A stretch of 64,000 bases of DNA, taken from assembly GCA_009760885.1 (NCBI GenBank), contig CM019713.1, positions 24,808,427-24,872,426 on the forward strand, in the 5' to 3' direction. The translations under genes were made by a program, and so were the position numbers. Position 1 is the first letter of the stretch. Every line of letters starts with the position of its first letter. A model generated the notes under the pieces. The model was not told the DNA's origin and searched no databases. It worked only from the letters and a program-made list of their open reading frames with translations. Origin of the DNA: Achatina immaculata (Eukaryota > Mollusca > Gastropoda > Stylommatophora > Achatinidae). Positions 34,252 through 45,600 of this stretch are shown piece after piece.

Positions 34252-34805
34252 GTACGAGAGAGACAGAGAGAGACAGAGAGAGAGAGAGAGACAGAGACAC
34301 AGAGAGAGACAGAGACAGACAGAGACAGAGAGAGAAGAGAGGAGAGAGATAGAGAGAGACACAGAGACAGAGACAGACAGAGACAGAGAGAGACAGACAG
34401 AGAGACAGACAGACAGAGACAGAGAGAGAGAGACAGACAGACAGAGAGACAGACAGACAGAGACAGAGAGAGACAGACAGACAGAGAGACAGACAGACAG
34501 AGACAGAGAGAGAGACAGACAGACAGAGACAGAGAGAGACAGACAGACAGACAGAGACAGAGAGACAGACAGAGACAGAGAGAGACAGACAGACAGAGAC
34601 AGAGAGAGAAGAGAGGAGAGAGACTGAGAGAGACACAGAGAGAGACAGAGACAGAGAGAGAAACAGACAGACAGACAGAGACACAGAGAGAGACACAGAC
34701 ACAGACAGACAGAGACAGAGAGAGAAGAGAGAAGAGAGGAGATAGAGGAGAGAAAGAGAGAGAGAGAGAGAAGAGAGGAGAGAGAGGAGAGAAAGAGATA
34801 GATAA
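34252..34805. repeat. AGAC/GAGA microsatellite (first copy)
   Basis: Mixture of agagagac and cagacagac. It yields Arg/Asp/Glu/Thr-rich plus-strand ORFs and Ser/Leu/Val/Cys minus-strand ORFs, which are artefacts. Confidence 0.95.
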
Positions 34806-35164
34806 GTCAGCTAAAAAAATTAACGAACAAATTCAGTCACATTTCACATTTCACATTTCATATTTCACTACTTTCCCCCTCTTAATTAATATAATAAATA
34901 GAAAATAGCGTGCAATAGTTTAAAGTTTAAAACAAAGAAAAAGAAATATTTGCGCTCGGTTTCTGGAGTTGGGTTAAGTAGCCGAAAGCTTTGACTGATA
35001 TGACGAAAGATTACATCGTCGTCGTCTCCCATTTTACTTGCCTTCTCGCAGCCATTATGAGAAATTTTTAAACGAATTCTGGGTTTGCCAAAGAATGTCG
35101 GAGAGAAACAAATTATGGCAAGTTTGAGTGGGTTAATTTACAGTATTAACTAGATCCGCGTTGG

Positions 35165-35440
35165 GTTTAATGTGACGTTTGTGTGGTTTAGGTTAGCATC
35201 GAGTTTTATGTGACATTTGTGTGGTTTAGGTTAGCGTGGAGTTTAATGTTACATTTGTGTGGTTTAGGTTAGCGTCGAGTTTAATGTGACTGTTGTGTGG
35301 TTTAGGTTAGCGTGGAGTTTAATGTGACATTAGTATGATTCGAGTTAAGGCTGCATCTAATGTGACAGTAGCGTAATTTAGATTAACTCACAATCTAACG
35401 TGATAGGAGCATGATTTAGCATATAATGTGACAGCAGTTA
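35165..35440. repeat. 38-bp repeat, about seven copies (first copy)
   Basis: Units gtttaatgtgacatttgtgt plus ggtttaggttagcgtgga. Later units are increasingly degenerate. Confidence 0.85.
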
Positions 35441-35689
35441 TGACATTTAGGGACAGGTTAGTTGTAGCTGGTCTTGTCAAGGGCATGTAAAGCTGAAAGG
35501 CGTGGTTCGGATCTTTTAAGGGCATCGTCCTATACAGATTAGTTGGCCTTGTAGTTAGTCAAAACTAGGACACAGACTAGCCTATCACCAGCCTTATGTA
35601 CATGCGTACAACTTCTCCCACACTTTCTATAAGGTTTATTAAAACCACCACTCCAAACTTGTGTCTAAATAGACTCATCATTCAAAAAA

Positions 35690-35982
35690 GCACATGTTTT
35701 ATTCTCTTCGCGTGACTTGTCACGTGATGTGTACTTTCCAGAGCGATGTCCCTCTCACAGCCTCCCTGAGTACAACACGCTCCTGCACAAGTTGATCGTG
35801 GTCTCGCAGTGACATATTCAGACTCTCCGCGATGCCCTGAGTCCATCTGCTGCGATGTCGTCCCACTTCTCTTTTGCCGGGCACTGCCTTCTACTATCAA
35901 CCTCTCTAACCTGTTGTCTCTCTTGGTGTGGCCGGGCACTATGCCTTCTACTATCAACCTCTCTAAGCTGTTGTCTCTCTTG
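35690..35982 (-). pseudogene. LINE C-terminal coding end, source of the 57-bp minisatellite (copy 1)
   Basis: On the minus strand the frame reads [18 protein letters not shown] and, after a one-base shift, WTQGIAESLNMSLRDHDQLV, then QERVVLREAVRG, SLWKVHIT and stop. This is the usual non-LTR element ending (xxLEKxIVEGxxPGxRxRGRPxxRWxxxI...A.DR..WR..V). About two units of the 57-bp repeat follow at 35873-35982, and they encode the same residues ([19 protein letters not shown]). Confidence 0.75.
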
Positions 35983-36124
35983 ACTTGCCTGAGAAGGTCA
36001 TGATCAACTGACTTGATTATAATCACCAAGGCAACAGCACGGAACGAAGAGGCGTGATCGCCCGAAGCTACTAGCATGTCACATAACGAGATTTGCTAGT
36101 TTTTTGTGCGCTTTGTGCATGTTT

Positions 36125-36678
36125 GTACGAGAGAGACAGAGAGAGACAGAGAGAGAGAGAGAGACAGAGACACAGAGAGAGACAGAGACAGACAGAGACA
36201 GAGAGAGAAGAGAGGAGAGAGATAGAGAGAGACACAGAGACAGAGACAGACAGAGACAGAGAGAGACAGACAGAGAGACAGACAGACAGAGACAGAGAGA
36301 GAGAGACAGACAGACAGAGAGACAGACAGACAGAGACAGAGAGAGACAGACAGACAGAGAGACAGACAGACAGAGACAGAGAGAGAGACAGACAGACAGA
36401 GACAGAGAGAGACAGACAGACAGACAGAGACAGAGAGACAGACAGAGACAGAGAGAGACAGACAGACAGAGACAGAGAGAGAAGAGAGGAGAGAGACTGA
36501 GAGAGACACAGAGAGAGACAGAGACAGAGAGAGAAACAGACAGACAGACAGAGACACAGAGAGAGACACAGACACAGACAGACAGAGACAGAGAGAGAAG
36601 AGAGAAGAGAGGAGATAGAGGAGAGAAAGAGAGAGAGAGAGAGAAGAGAGGAGAGAGAGGAGAGAAAGAGATAGATAA
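36125..36678. repeat. AGAC/GAGA microsatellite (second copy)
   Basis: Identical to 34252-34805 at +1873. Confidence 0.95.
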
Positions 36679-37037
36679 GTCAGCTAAAAAAATTAACGAA
36701 CAAATTCAGTCACATTTCACATTTCACATTTCATATTTCACTACTTTCCCCCTCTTAATTAATATAATAAATAGAAAATAGCGTGCAATAGTTTAAAGTT
36801 TAAAACAAAGAAAAAGAAATATTTGCGCTCGGTTTCTGGAGTTGGGTTAAGTAGCCGAAAGCTTTGACTGATATGACGAAAGATTACATCGTCGTCGTCT
36901 CCCATTTTACTTGCCTTCTCGCAGCCATTATGAGAAATTTTTAAACGAATTCTGGGTTTGCCAAAGAATGTCGGAGAGAAACAAATTATGGCAAGTTTGA
37001 GTGGGTTAATTTACAGTATTAACTAGATCCGCGTTGG

Positions 37038-37313
37038 GTTTAATGTGACGTTTGTGTGGTTTAGGTTAGCATCGAGTTTTATGTGACATTTGTGTGGTTT
37101 AGGTTAGCGTGGAGTTTAATGTTACATTTGTGTGGTTTAGGTTAGCGTCGAGTTTAATGTGACTGTTGTGTGGTTTAGGTTAGCGTGGAGTTTAATGTGA
37201 CATTAGTATGATTCGAGTTAAGGCTGCATCTAATGTGACAGTAGCGTAATTTAGATTAACTCACAATCTAACGTGATAGGAGCATGATTTAGCATATAAT
37301 GTGACAGCAGTTA
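37038..37313. repeat. 38-bp repeat (second copy)
   Basis: Duplicate of 35165-35440 at +1873. Confidence 0.85.
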
Positions 37314-37562
37314 TGACATTTAGGGACAGGTTAGTTGTAGCTGGTCTTGTCAAGGGCATGTAAAGCTGAAAGGCGTGGTTCGGATCTTTTAAGGGCATCG
37401 TCCTATACAGATTAGTTGGCCTTGTAGTTAGTCAAAACTAGGACACAGACTAGCCTATCACCAGCCTTATGTACATGCGTACAACTTCTCCCACACTTTC
37501 TATAAGGTTTATTAAAACCACCACTCCAAACTTGTGTCTAAATAGACTCATCATTCAAAAAA

Positions 37563-37755
37563 GCACATGTTTTATTCTCTTCGCGTGACTTGTCACGTGA
37601 TGTGTACTTTCCAGAGCGATGTCCCTCTCACAGCCTCCCTGAGTACAACACGCTCCTGCACAAGTTGATCGTGGTCTCGCAGTGACATATTCAGACTCTC
37701 CGCGATGCCCTGAGTCCATCTGCTGCGATGTCGTCCCACTTCTCTTTTGCCGGGC
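37563..37755 (-). pseudogene. LINE C-terminal coding end (copy 2)
   Basis: Duplicate of the LINE end at 35690 at +1873. About 10 units of the 57-bp repeat adjoin it (37746-38277). Confidence 0.75.
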
Positions 37756-38277
37756 ACTGCCTTCTACTATCAACCTCTCTAACCTGTTGTCTCTCTTGGT
37801 GTGGCCGGGCACTATGCCTTCTACTATCAACCTCTCTAAGCTGTTGTCTCTCTTGGTGTGGCCGGGCACTATGCCTTCTACTATCAACCTCTCTAAGCTG
37901 TTGTCTCTTGGTGTGGCCGGGCACTATGCCTTCTACTATCAACCTCTCTAAGCTGTTGTCTCTCTTGGTGTGGCCGGGCACTATGCCTTCTACTATCAAC
38001 CTCTCTAAGCTGTTGTCTCTCTTGGTGTGGCCGGGCACTATGTCTTCTACTATCAACCTCTCTAAGCTGTTGTCTCTCTTGGTGTGGCCGGGCACTATGC
38101 CTTCTACTATCAACCTCTCTAAGCTGTTGTCTCTCTTGGTGTGGCCGGGCACTGGCTTCTACTATCAACCTCTCTAAGCTATTGTGTCTCTTGGTGTGGC
38201 CGGGCACTATGCCTTCTACTATCAACCTCTCTAAGCTGTTGTCTCTCTTGGTGTGGCAGGGCACTATGCCTTCTACG
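37746..38277. repeat. 57-bp minisatellite, about 10 copies
   Basis: Units contain cctctctaagctgttgtctc then tcttggtgtggccgggcactatgccttctactatcaa. It ends abruptly in the AGAC microsatellite at 38277. Confidence 0.93.
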
Positions 38278-38567
38278 AGACAGACAGACAGAGACAGAGA
38301 GAGACAGACAGACAGACAGAGACAGAGAGACAGACAGAGACAGAGAGAGACAGACAGACAGAGACAGAGAGAGAAGAGAGGAGAGAGACTGAGAGAGACA
38401 CAGAGAGAGACAGAGACAGAGAGAGAAACAGACAGACAGACAGAGACACAGAGAGAGACACAGACACAGACAGACAGAGACAGAGAGAGAAGAGAGAAGA
38501 GAGGAGAGAGAGGAGAGAAAGAGAGAGAGAGAGAGAAGAGAGGAGAGAGAGGAGAGAAAGAGATAGA
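38275..38567. repeat. AGAC/GAGA microsatellite (third, truncated copy)
   Basis: Starts abruptly after 'atgccttctac', where a 57-bp unit is fused to the microsatellite. This is the breakpoint of the second duplication. Confidence 0.93.
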
Positions 38568-38929
38568 TAAGTCAGCTAAAAAAATTAACGAACAAATTCA
38601 GTCACATTTCACATTTCACATTTCATATTTCACTACTTTCCCCCTCTTAATTAATATAATAAATAGAAAATAGCGTGCAATAGTTTAAAGTTTAAAACAA
38701 AGAAAAAGAAATATTTGCGCTCGGTTTCTGGAGTTGGGTTAAGTAGCCGAAAGCTTTGACTGATATGACGAAAGATTACATCGTCGTCGTCTCCCATTTT
38801 ACTTGCCTTCTCGCAGCCATTATGAGAAATTTTTAAACGAATTCTGGGTTTGCCAAAGAATGTCGGAGAGAAACAAATTATGGCAAGTTTGAGTGGGTTA
38901 ATTTACAGTATTAACTAGATCCGCGTTGG

Positions 38930-39205
38930 GTTTAATGTGACGTTTGTGTGGTTTAGGTTAGCATCGAGTTTTATGTGACATTTGTGTGGTTTAGGTTAGC
39001 GTGGAGTTTAATGTTACATTTGTGTGGTTTAGGTTAGCGTCGAGTTTAATGTGACTGTTGTGTGGTTTAGGTTAGCGTGGAGTTTAATGTGACATTAGTA
39101 TGATTCGAGTTAAGGCTGCATCTAATGTGACAGTAGCGTAATTTAGATTAACTCACAATCTAACGTGATAGGAGCATGATTTAGCATATAATGTGACAGC
39201 AGTTA
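38930..39205. repeat. 38-bp repeat (third copy)
   Basis: Duplicate of 37038-37313 at +1892. Confidence 0.85.
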
Positions 39206-39454
39206 TGACATTTAGGGACAGGTTAGTTGTAGCTGGTCTTGTCAAGGGCATGTAAAGCTGAAAGGCGTGGTTCGGATCTTTTAAGGGCATCGTCCTATAC
39301 AGATTAGTTGGCCTTGTAGTTAGTCAAAACTAGGACACAGACTAGCCTATCACCAGCCTTATGTACATGCGTACAACTTCTCCCACACTTTCTATAAGGT
39401 TTATTAAAACCACCACTCCAAACTTGTGTCTAAATAGACTCATCATTCAAAAAA

Positions 39455-39647
39455 GCACATGTTTTATTCTCTTCGCGTGACTTGTCACGTGATGTGTACT
39501 TTCCAGAGCGATGTCCCTCTCACAGCCTCCCTGAGTACAACACGCTCCTGCACAAGTTGATCGTGGTCTCGCAGTGACATATTCAGACTCTCCGCGATGC
39601 CCTGAGTCCATCTGCTGCGATGTCGTCCCACTTCTCTTTTGCCGGGC
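39455..39647 (-). pseudogene. LINE C-terminal coding end (copy 3)
   Basis: Duplicate of the same LINE end at +1892. The 9-kb array adjoins it (39638-48629). Confidence 0.75.
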
Positions 39648-42600
39648 ACTGCCTTCTACTATCAACCTCTCTAACCTGTTGTCTCTCTTGGTGTGGCCGG
39701 GCACTATGCCTTCTACTATCAACCTCTCTAAGCTGTTGTCTCTCTTGGTGTGGCCGGGCACTATGCCTTCTACTATCAACCTCTCTAAGCTGTTGTCTCT
39801 CTTGGTGTGGCCGGGCACTATGCCTTCTACTATCAACCTCTCTAAGCTGTTGTCTCTCTTGGTGTGGCCGGGCACTATGCCTTCTACTATCAACCTCTCT
39901 AAGCTGTTGTCTCTCTTGGTGTGGCCGGGCACTATGTCTTCTACTATCAACCTCTCTAAGCTGTTGTCTCTCTTGGTGTGGCCGGGCACTATGCCTTCTA
40001 CTATCAACCTCTCTAAGCTGTTGTCTCTCTTGGTGTGGCCGGGCACTGGCTTCTACTATCAACCTCTCTAAGCTATTGTGTCTCTTGGTGTGGCCGGGCA
40101 CTATGCCTTCTACTATCAACCTCTCTAAGCTGTTGTCTCTCTTGGTGTGGCAGGGCACTATGCCTTCTACTATCAACCTCTCTAAGCTGTTGTCTCTCTT
40201 GGTGTGGCCGGGCACTATGCCTTCTACTATCAACCTCTCTAAGCTATTGTGTCTCTTGGTGTGGCCGGGCACTATGCCTTCTACTATCAACCTCTCCAAG
40301 CTGTTGTCTCTCTTGGTGTGGCCGGGCACTGGCTTCTACTATCAACCTCTCTAAGCTATTGTGTCTCTTGGTGTGGCCGGGCATTATGCCTTCTACTATC
40401 AACCTCTCTAAGCTATTGTCTCTCTTGGTGTGGCCGGGCACTATGTCTTCTACTATCAACCTCTCTAAGCTGTTGTCTCTCTTGGTGTGGCCGGGCACTG
40501 CCTTCTACTATCAACCTCTCCAAGCTGTTGTCTCTCTTGGTGTGGCCAGGCACTATGCCTTCTACTATCAACCTCTCTAAGCTGTTGTGTCTCTTGGTGT
40601 GGCCGAGCACTGGCTTCTACTATCAACCTCTCTAAGCTATTGTGTCTCTTGGTGTGGCCGGGCACTATGCCTTCTACTATCAACCTCTCTAAGCTATTGT
40701 GTCTCTTGGTGTGGCCGGGCACTGGCTTCTACTATCAACCTCTCTAAGCTATTGTGTCTCTTGATGTGGCCGGGCACTGGCTTCTACTATCAACCTCTCT
40801 AAGCTATTGTGTCTCTTGGTGTGCCGGGCACTATGCCTTCTACTATCAACCTCTCTCTGCTATTGTGTCTCTTGGTGTGGCAGGGCACTGGCTTCTACTA
40901 TCAACCTCTCTAAGCTATTGTGTCTCTTGGTGTGGCCGGGCACTGGCTTCTACTATCAACCTCTCTAAGCTATTGTCTCTCTTGGTGTGGCCGGGCACTG
41001 GCTTCTACTATCAACCTCTCTAAGCTATTGTGTCTCTTGGTGTGGCCGGGCACTATGCCTTCTACTATCAACCTCTCTAAGCTATTGTCTCTCTTGGTGT
41101 GGCCGGGCACTGGCTTCTACTATCAACCTCTCTAAGCTATTGTCTCTCTTGGTGTGGCCGGGTACTGGCTTCTACTATCAACCTCTCTAAGCTATTGTCT
41201 CTCTTGGTGTGGCCGGGCACTGGCTTCTACTATCAACCTCTCTAAGTTATTGTCTCTCTTGGTGTGGCCGGGCACTGGCTTCTACTATCAACCTCTCTAA
41301 GCTATTGTGTCTCTTGGTGTGGCCGGGCACTATGCCTTCTACTATCAACCTCTCTAAGCTATTGTGTCTCTTGGTGTGGCCGGGCACTATGCCTTCTACT
41401 ATCAGCCTCTCTAAGCTATTGTGTCTCTGGTGTGGCCGGGCACTATGCCTTCTACTATCAACCTCTCTAAGCTATTGTGTCTCTTGGTGTGGCCGGGCAC
41501 TATGTCTTCTACTATCAACCTCTCTATGCTATTGTGTCACTTGGTGTGGCCGGGCACTATGCCTTCTACTATCAACCTCTCTAAGCTGTTGTGTCTCTTG
41601 ATGTGGCCGGGCACTATGTCTTCTACTATCAACCTCTCTAAGCTGTTGTCTCTCTTGGTGTGGCCGGGCACTGCCTTCTACTATCAACCTCTCCAAGCTG
41701 TTGTCTCTCTTGGTGTGGCCAGGCACTATGCCTTCTACTATCAACCTCTCTAAGCTGTTGTGTCTCTTGGTGTGGCCGAGCACTGGCTTCTACTATCAAC
41801 CTCTCTAAGCTATTGTGTCTCTTGGTGTGGCCGGGCACTATGCCTTCTACTATCAACCTCTCTAAGCTATTGTGTCTCTGGTGTGGCCGGGCACTGGCTT
41901 CTACTATCAACCTCTCTAAGCTATTGTGTCTCTTGATGTGGCCGGGCACTGGCTTTACTATCAACCTCTCTAAGCTATTGTCTCTTGGTGTGCCGGGCAC
42001 TATGCCTTCTACTATCAACCTCTCTCTGCTATTGTGTCTCTTGGTGTGGCAGGGCACTGGCTTCTACTATCAACCTCTCTAAGCTATTGTGTCTCTTGGT
42101 GTGGCCGGGCACTGGCTTCTACTATCAACCTCTCTAAGCTATTGTCTCTCTTGGTGTGGCCGGGCACTGGCTTCTACTATCAACCTCTCTAAGCTATTGT
42201 GTCTCTTGGTGTGGCCGGGCACTATGCCTTCTACTATCAACCTCTCTAAGCTATTGTCTCTCTTGGTGTGGCCGGGCACTGGCTTCTACTATCAACCTCT
42301 CTAAGCTATTGTCTCTCTTGGTGTGGCCGGGTACTGGCTTCTACTATCAACCTCTCTAAGCTATTGTCTCTCTTGGTGTGGCCGGGCACTGGCTTCTACT
42401 ATCAACCTCTCTAAGTTATTGTCTCTCTTGGTGTGGCCGGGCACTGGCTTCTACTATCAACCTCTCTAAGCTATTGTGTCTCTTGGTGTGGCCGGGCACT
42501 ATGCCTTCTACTATCAACCTCTCTAAGCTATTGTGTCTCTTGGTGTGGCCGGGCACTATGCCTTCTACTATCAGCCTCTCTAAGCTATTGTGTCTCCTGG

Positions 42601-45600
42601 TGTGGCCGGGCACTATGCCTTCTACTATCAACCTCTCTAAGCTATTGTGTCTCTTGGTGTGGCCGGGCACTATGTCTTCTACTATCAACCTCTCTATGCT
42701 ATTGTGTCACTTGGTGTGGCCGGGCACTATGCCTTCTACTATCAACCTCTCTAAGCTATTGTGTCTCTTGGTGTGGCCGGGCACTATGCCTTCTACTATC
42801 AACCTCTCTAAGCTGTTGTGTCTCGTGGTGTGGCCGGGTACTGGCTTCTACTATCAACCTCTCTAAGCTATTGTGTCTCTTGGTGTGGCCGGGTACTGTT
42901 TTCTACTATCAACCTCTCTAAGCTATTGTCTCTCTTGGTGTGGCCGGGCACTGCCTTCTACTATCAACCTCTCTAAGCTATTGTCTCTCTTGGTGTGGCC
43001 GGGTACTGGCTTCTACTATCAACCTCTCTAAGCTATTGTCTCTCTTGGTGTGGCTGGGCACTGGCTTCTACTATCAACCTCTCTAAGCTATTGTCTCTCT
43101 TGGTGTGGCCGGGCACTATGCCTTCTACTATCAACCTCTCTAAGCTGTTGTGTCTCTTGGTGTGGCCGGGCACTATGCCTTCTACTATCAACCTCTCTAA
43201 GCTATTGTGTCTCTTGGTGTGGCCGGGCACTATGCCTTCTACTATCAACCTCTCTAAGCTATTGTGTCTCTTGATGTGGCCGGCCACTATGTCTTCTACT
43301 ATCAACCTCTCTAAGCTGTTGTCTCTCTTGGTGTGGCCGGGCACTGCCTTCTACTATCAACCTCTCCAAGCTGTTGTCTCTCTTGGTGTGGCCAGGCACT
43401 ATGCCTTCTACTATCAACCTCTCTAAGCTGTTGTGTTTCTTGATGTGGCCGGGCACTATGTCTTCTACTATCAACCTCTCTAAGCTGTTGTCTCTCTTGG
43501 TGTGGCCGGGCACTGCCTTCTACTATCAATCTCTCCAAGCTGTTGTCTCTCTTGGTGTGGCCAGGCACTATGCCTTCTACTATCAACCTCTCTAAGCTGT
43601 TGTGTCTCTTGGTGTGGCCGGGCACTGGCTTCTACTATCAACCTCTCTAAGCTATTGTGTCTCTTGGTGTGGCCGGGCACTATGCCTTCTACTATCAACC
43701 TCTCTAAGCTATTGTGTCTCTTGGTGTGGCCGGGCACTGGCTTCTACTATCAACCTCTCTAAGCTATTGTGTCTCTTGATGTGGCCGGGCACTGGCTTCT
43801 ACTATCAACCTCTCTAAGCTATTGTGTCTCTTGGTGTGCCGGGCACTATGCCTTCTACTATCAACCTCTCTCTGCTATTGTGTCTCTTGGTGTGGCAGGG
43901 CACTGGCTTCTACTATCAACCTCTCTAAGCTATTGTGTCTCTTGATGTGACCGGGCACTATGCCTTCTACTATCAACCTCTCTAAGCTATTGTGTCTCTT
44001 GGTGTGGCCGGGCACTGGCTTCTACTATCAACCTCTCTAAGCTATTGTGTTTCTTGATGTGGCCGGGCACTGGCTTCTACTATCAACCACTCTAAGCTAT
44101 TGTGTTTCTTGATGTGGCCGGGCACTGGCTTCTACTATCAACCTCTCTAAGCTATTGTCTCTCTTGGTGTGGCCGGGCACTATGCCTTCTACTATCAACC
44201 TCTCTAAGCTGTTGTGTCTCTTGGTGTGGCCGGGCACTATGCCTTCTACTATCAACCTCTCTAAGCTGTTGTCTCTCTTGGTGTGCCCGGGCACTATGCC
44301 TTCTACTATCAACCTCTCTAAGCTGTTGTCTCTCTTGGTGTGGCCTGGCACTATGCCTTCTACTATCAACCTCTCTAAGCTATTGTGTCTCTTGATGTGG
44401 CCGGCCACTATGTCTTCTACTATCAACCTCTCTAAGCTGTTGTCTCTCTTGGTGTGGCCGGGCACTGCCTTCTACTATCAACCTCTCCAAGCTGTTGTCT
44501 CTCTTGGTGTGGCCAGGCATTATGCCTTCTACTATCAACCTCTCTAAGCTGTTGTGTCTCTTGATGTGGCCGGGCACTATGTCTTCTACTATCAACCTCT
44601 CTAAGCTGTTGTCTCTCTTGGTGTGGCCGGGCACTGCCTTCTACTATCAACCTCTCCAAGCTGTTGTCTCTCTTGGTGTGGCCAGGCACTATGCCTTCTA
44701 CTATCAACCTCTCTAAGCTGTTGTGTCTCTTGGTGTGGCCGGGCACTGGCTTCTACTATCAACCTCTCTAAGCTATTGTGTCTCTTGGTGTGGCCGGGCA
44801 CTATGCCTTCTACTATCAACCTCTCTAAGCTATTGTGTCTCTTGGTGTGGCCGGGAACTGGCTTCTACTATCAACCTCTCTAAGCTATTGTGTCTCTTGA
44901 TGTGGCCGGGCACTGGCTTCTACTATCAACCTCTCTAAGCTATTGTGTCTCTTGGTGTGACCGGGCACTATGCCTTCTACTATCAACCTCTCTAAGCTAT
45001 TGTCTCTCTTGGTGTGGCCGGGCACTGGCTTCTACTATCAACCTCTCTAAGCTATTGTGTTTCTTGATGTGGCCGGGCACTGGCTTCTACTATCAACCTC
45101 TCTAAGCTATTGTGTTTCTTGATGTGGCCTGGTACTGGCTTCTACTATCAACCTCTCTAAGCTATTGTGTTTCTTGGTGTGGCCGGGAACTGGCTTCTAC
45201 TATCAACCTCTCTAAGCTATTGTCTCTCTTGGTGTGGCCGGGCACTAGCTTCTACTATCAACCTCTCTAAGCTATTGTCTCTCTTGGTGTGGCCGGGCAC
45301 TGGCTTCTACTATCAACCTCTCTAAGCTATTGTCTCTCTTGGTGTGGCAGGGCACTGGCTTCTACTATCAACCTCTCTAAGCTATTGTGTCTCTTGGTGT
45401 GGCCGGGCACTGGCTTCTACTATCAACCTCTCTAAGCTATTGTGTTTCTTGGTGTGGCCGGGAACTGGCTTCTACTATCAACCTCTCTAAGCTATTGTCT
45501 CTCTTGGTGTGGCCGGGCACTAGCTTCTACTATCAACCTCTCTAAGCTATTGTCTCTTGGTGTGGCCGGGCACTGGCTTCTACTATCAACCTCTCTAAGC

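Larger units (their letters stand above)
34110..39640. repeat. tandem triplication of an about 1.87-kb segment, third copy 5'-truncated
   Basis: Unit 1 is 34110-35982. Unit 2 starts at 35983 (offset 1873) and carries about eight extra 57-bp units. Unit 3 starts inside the AGAC tract at about 38276 (offset 1892 relative to unit 2). Each unit holds, in order, an AGAC/GAGA microsatellite, about 350 bp unique sequence, a 38-bp repeat, about 250 bp unique sequence, a LINE 3' coding end on the minus strand, and the start of the 57-bp array. The copies are essentially identical (a few changes, such as gatagagg/gagagagg in the microsatellite). Confidence 0.92.

Noticed and set aside
34220..38673. Arg/Asp/Glu/Thr-rich 135-225-aa ORFs and Ser/Leu/Val complements
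   Set aside because: Translations of the AGAC/GAGA microsatellite; the repeats at +1873 are due to segment duplication.
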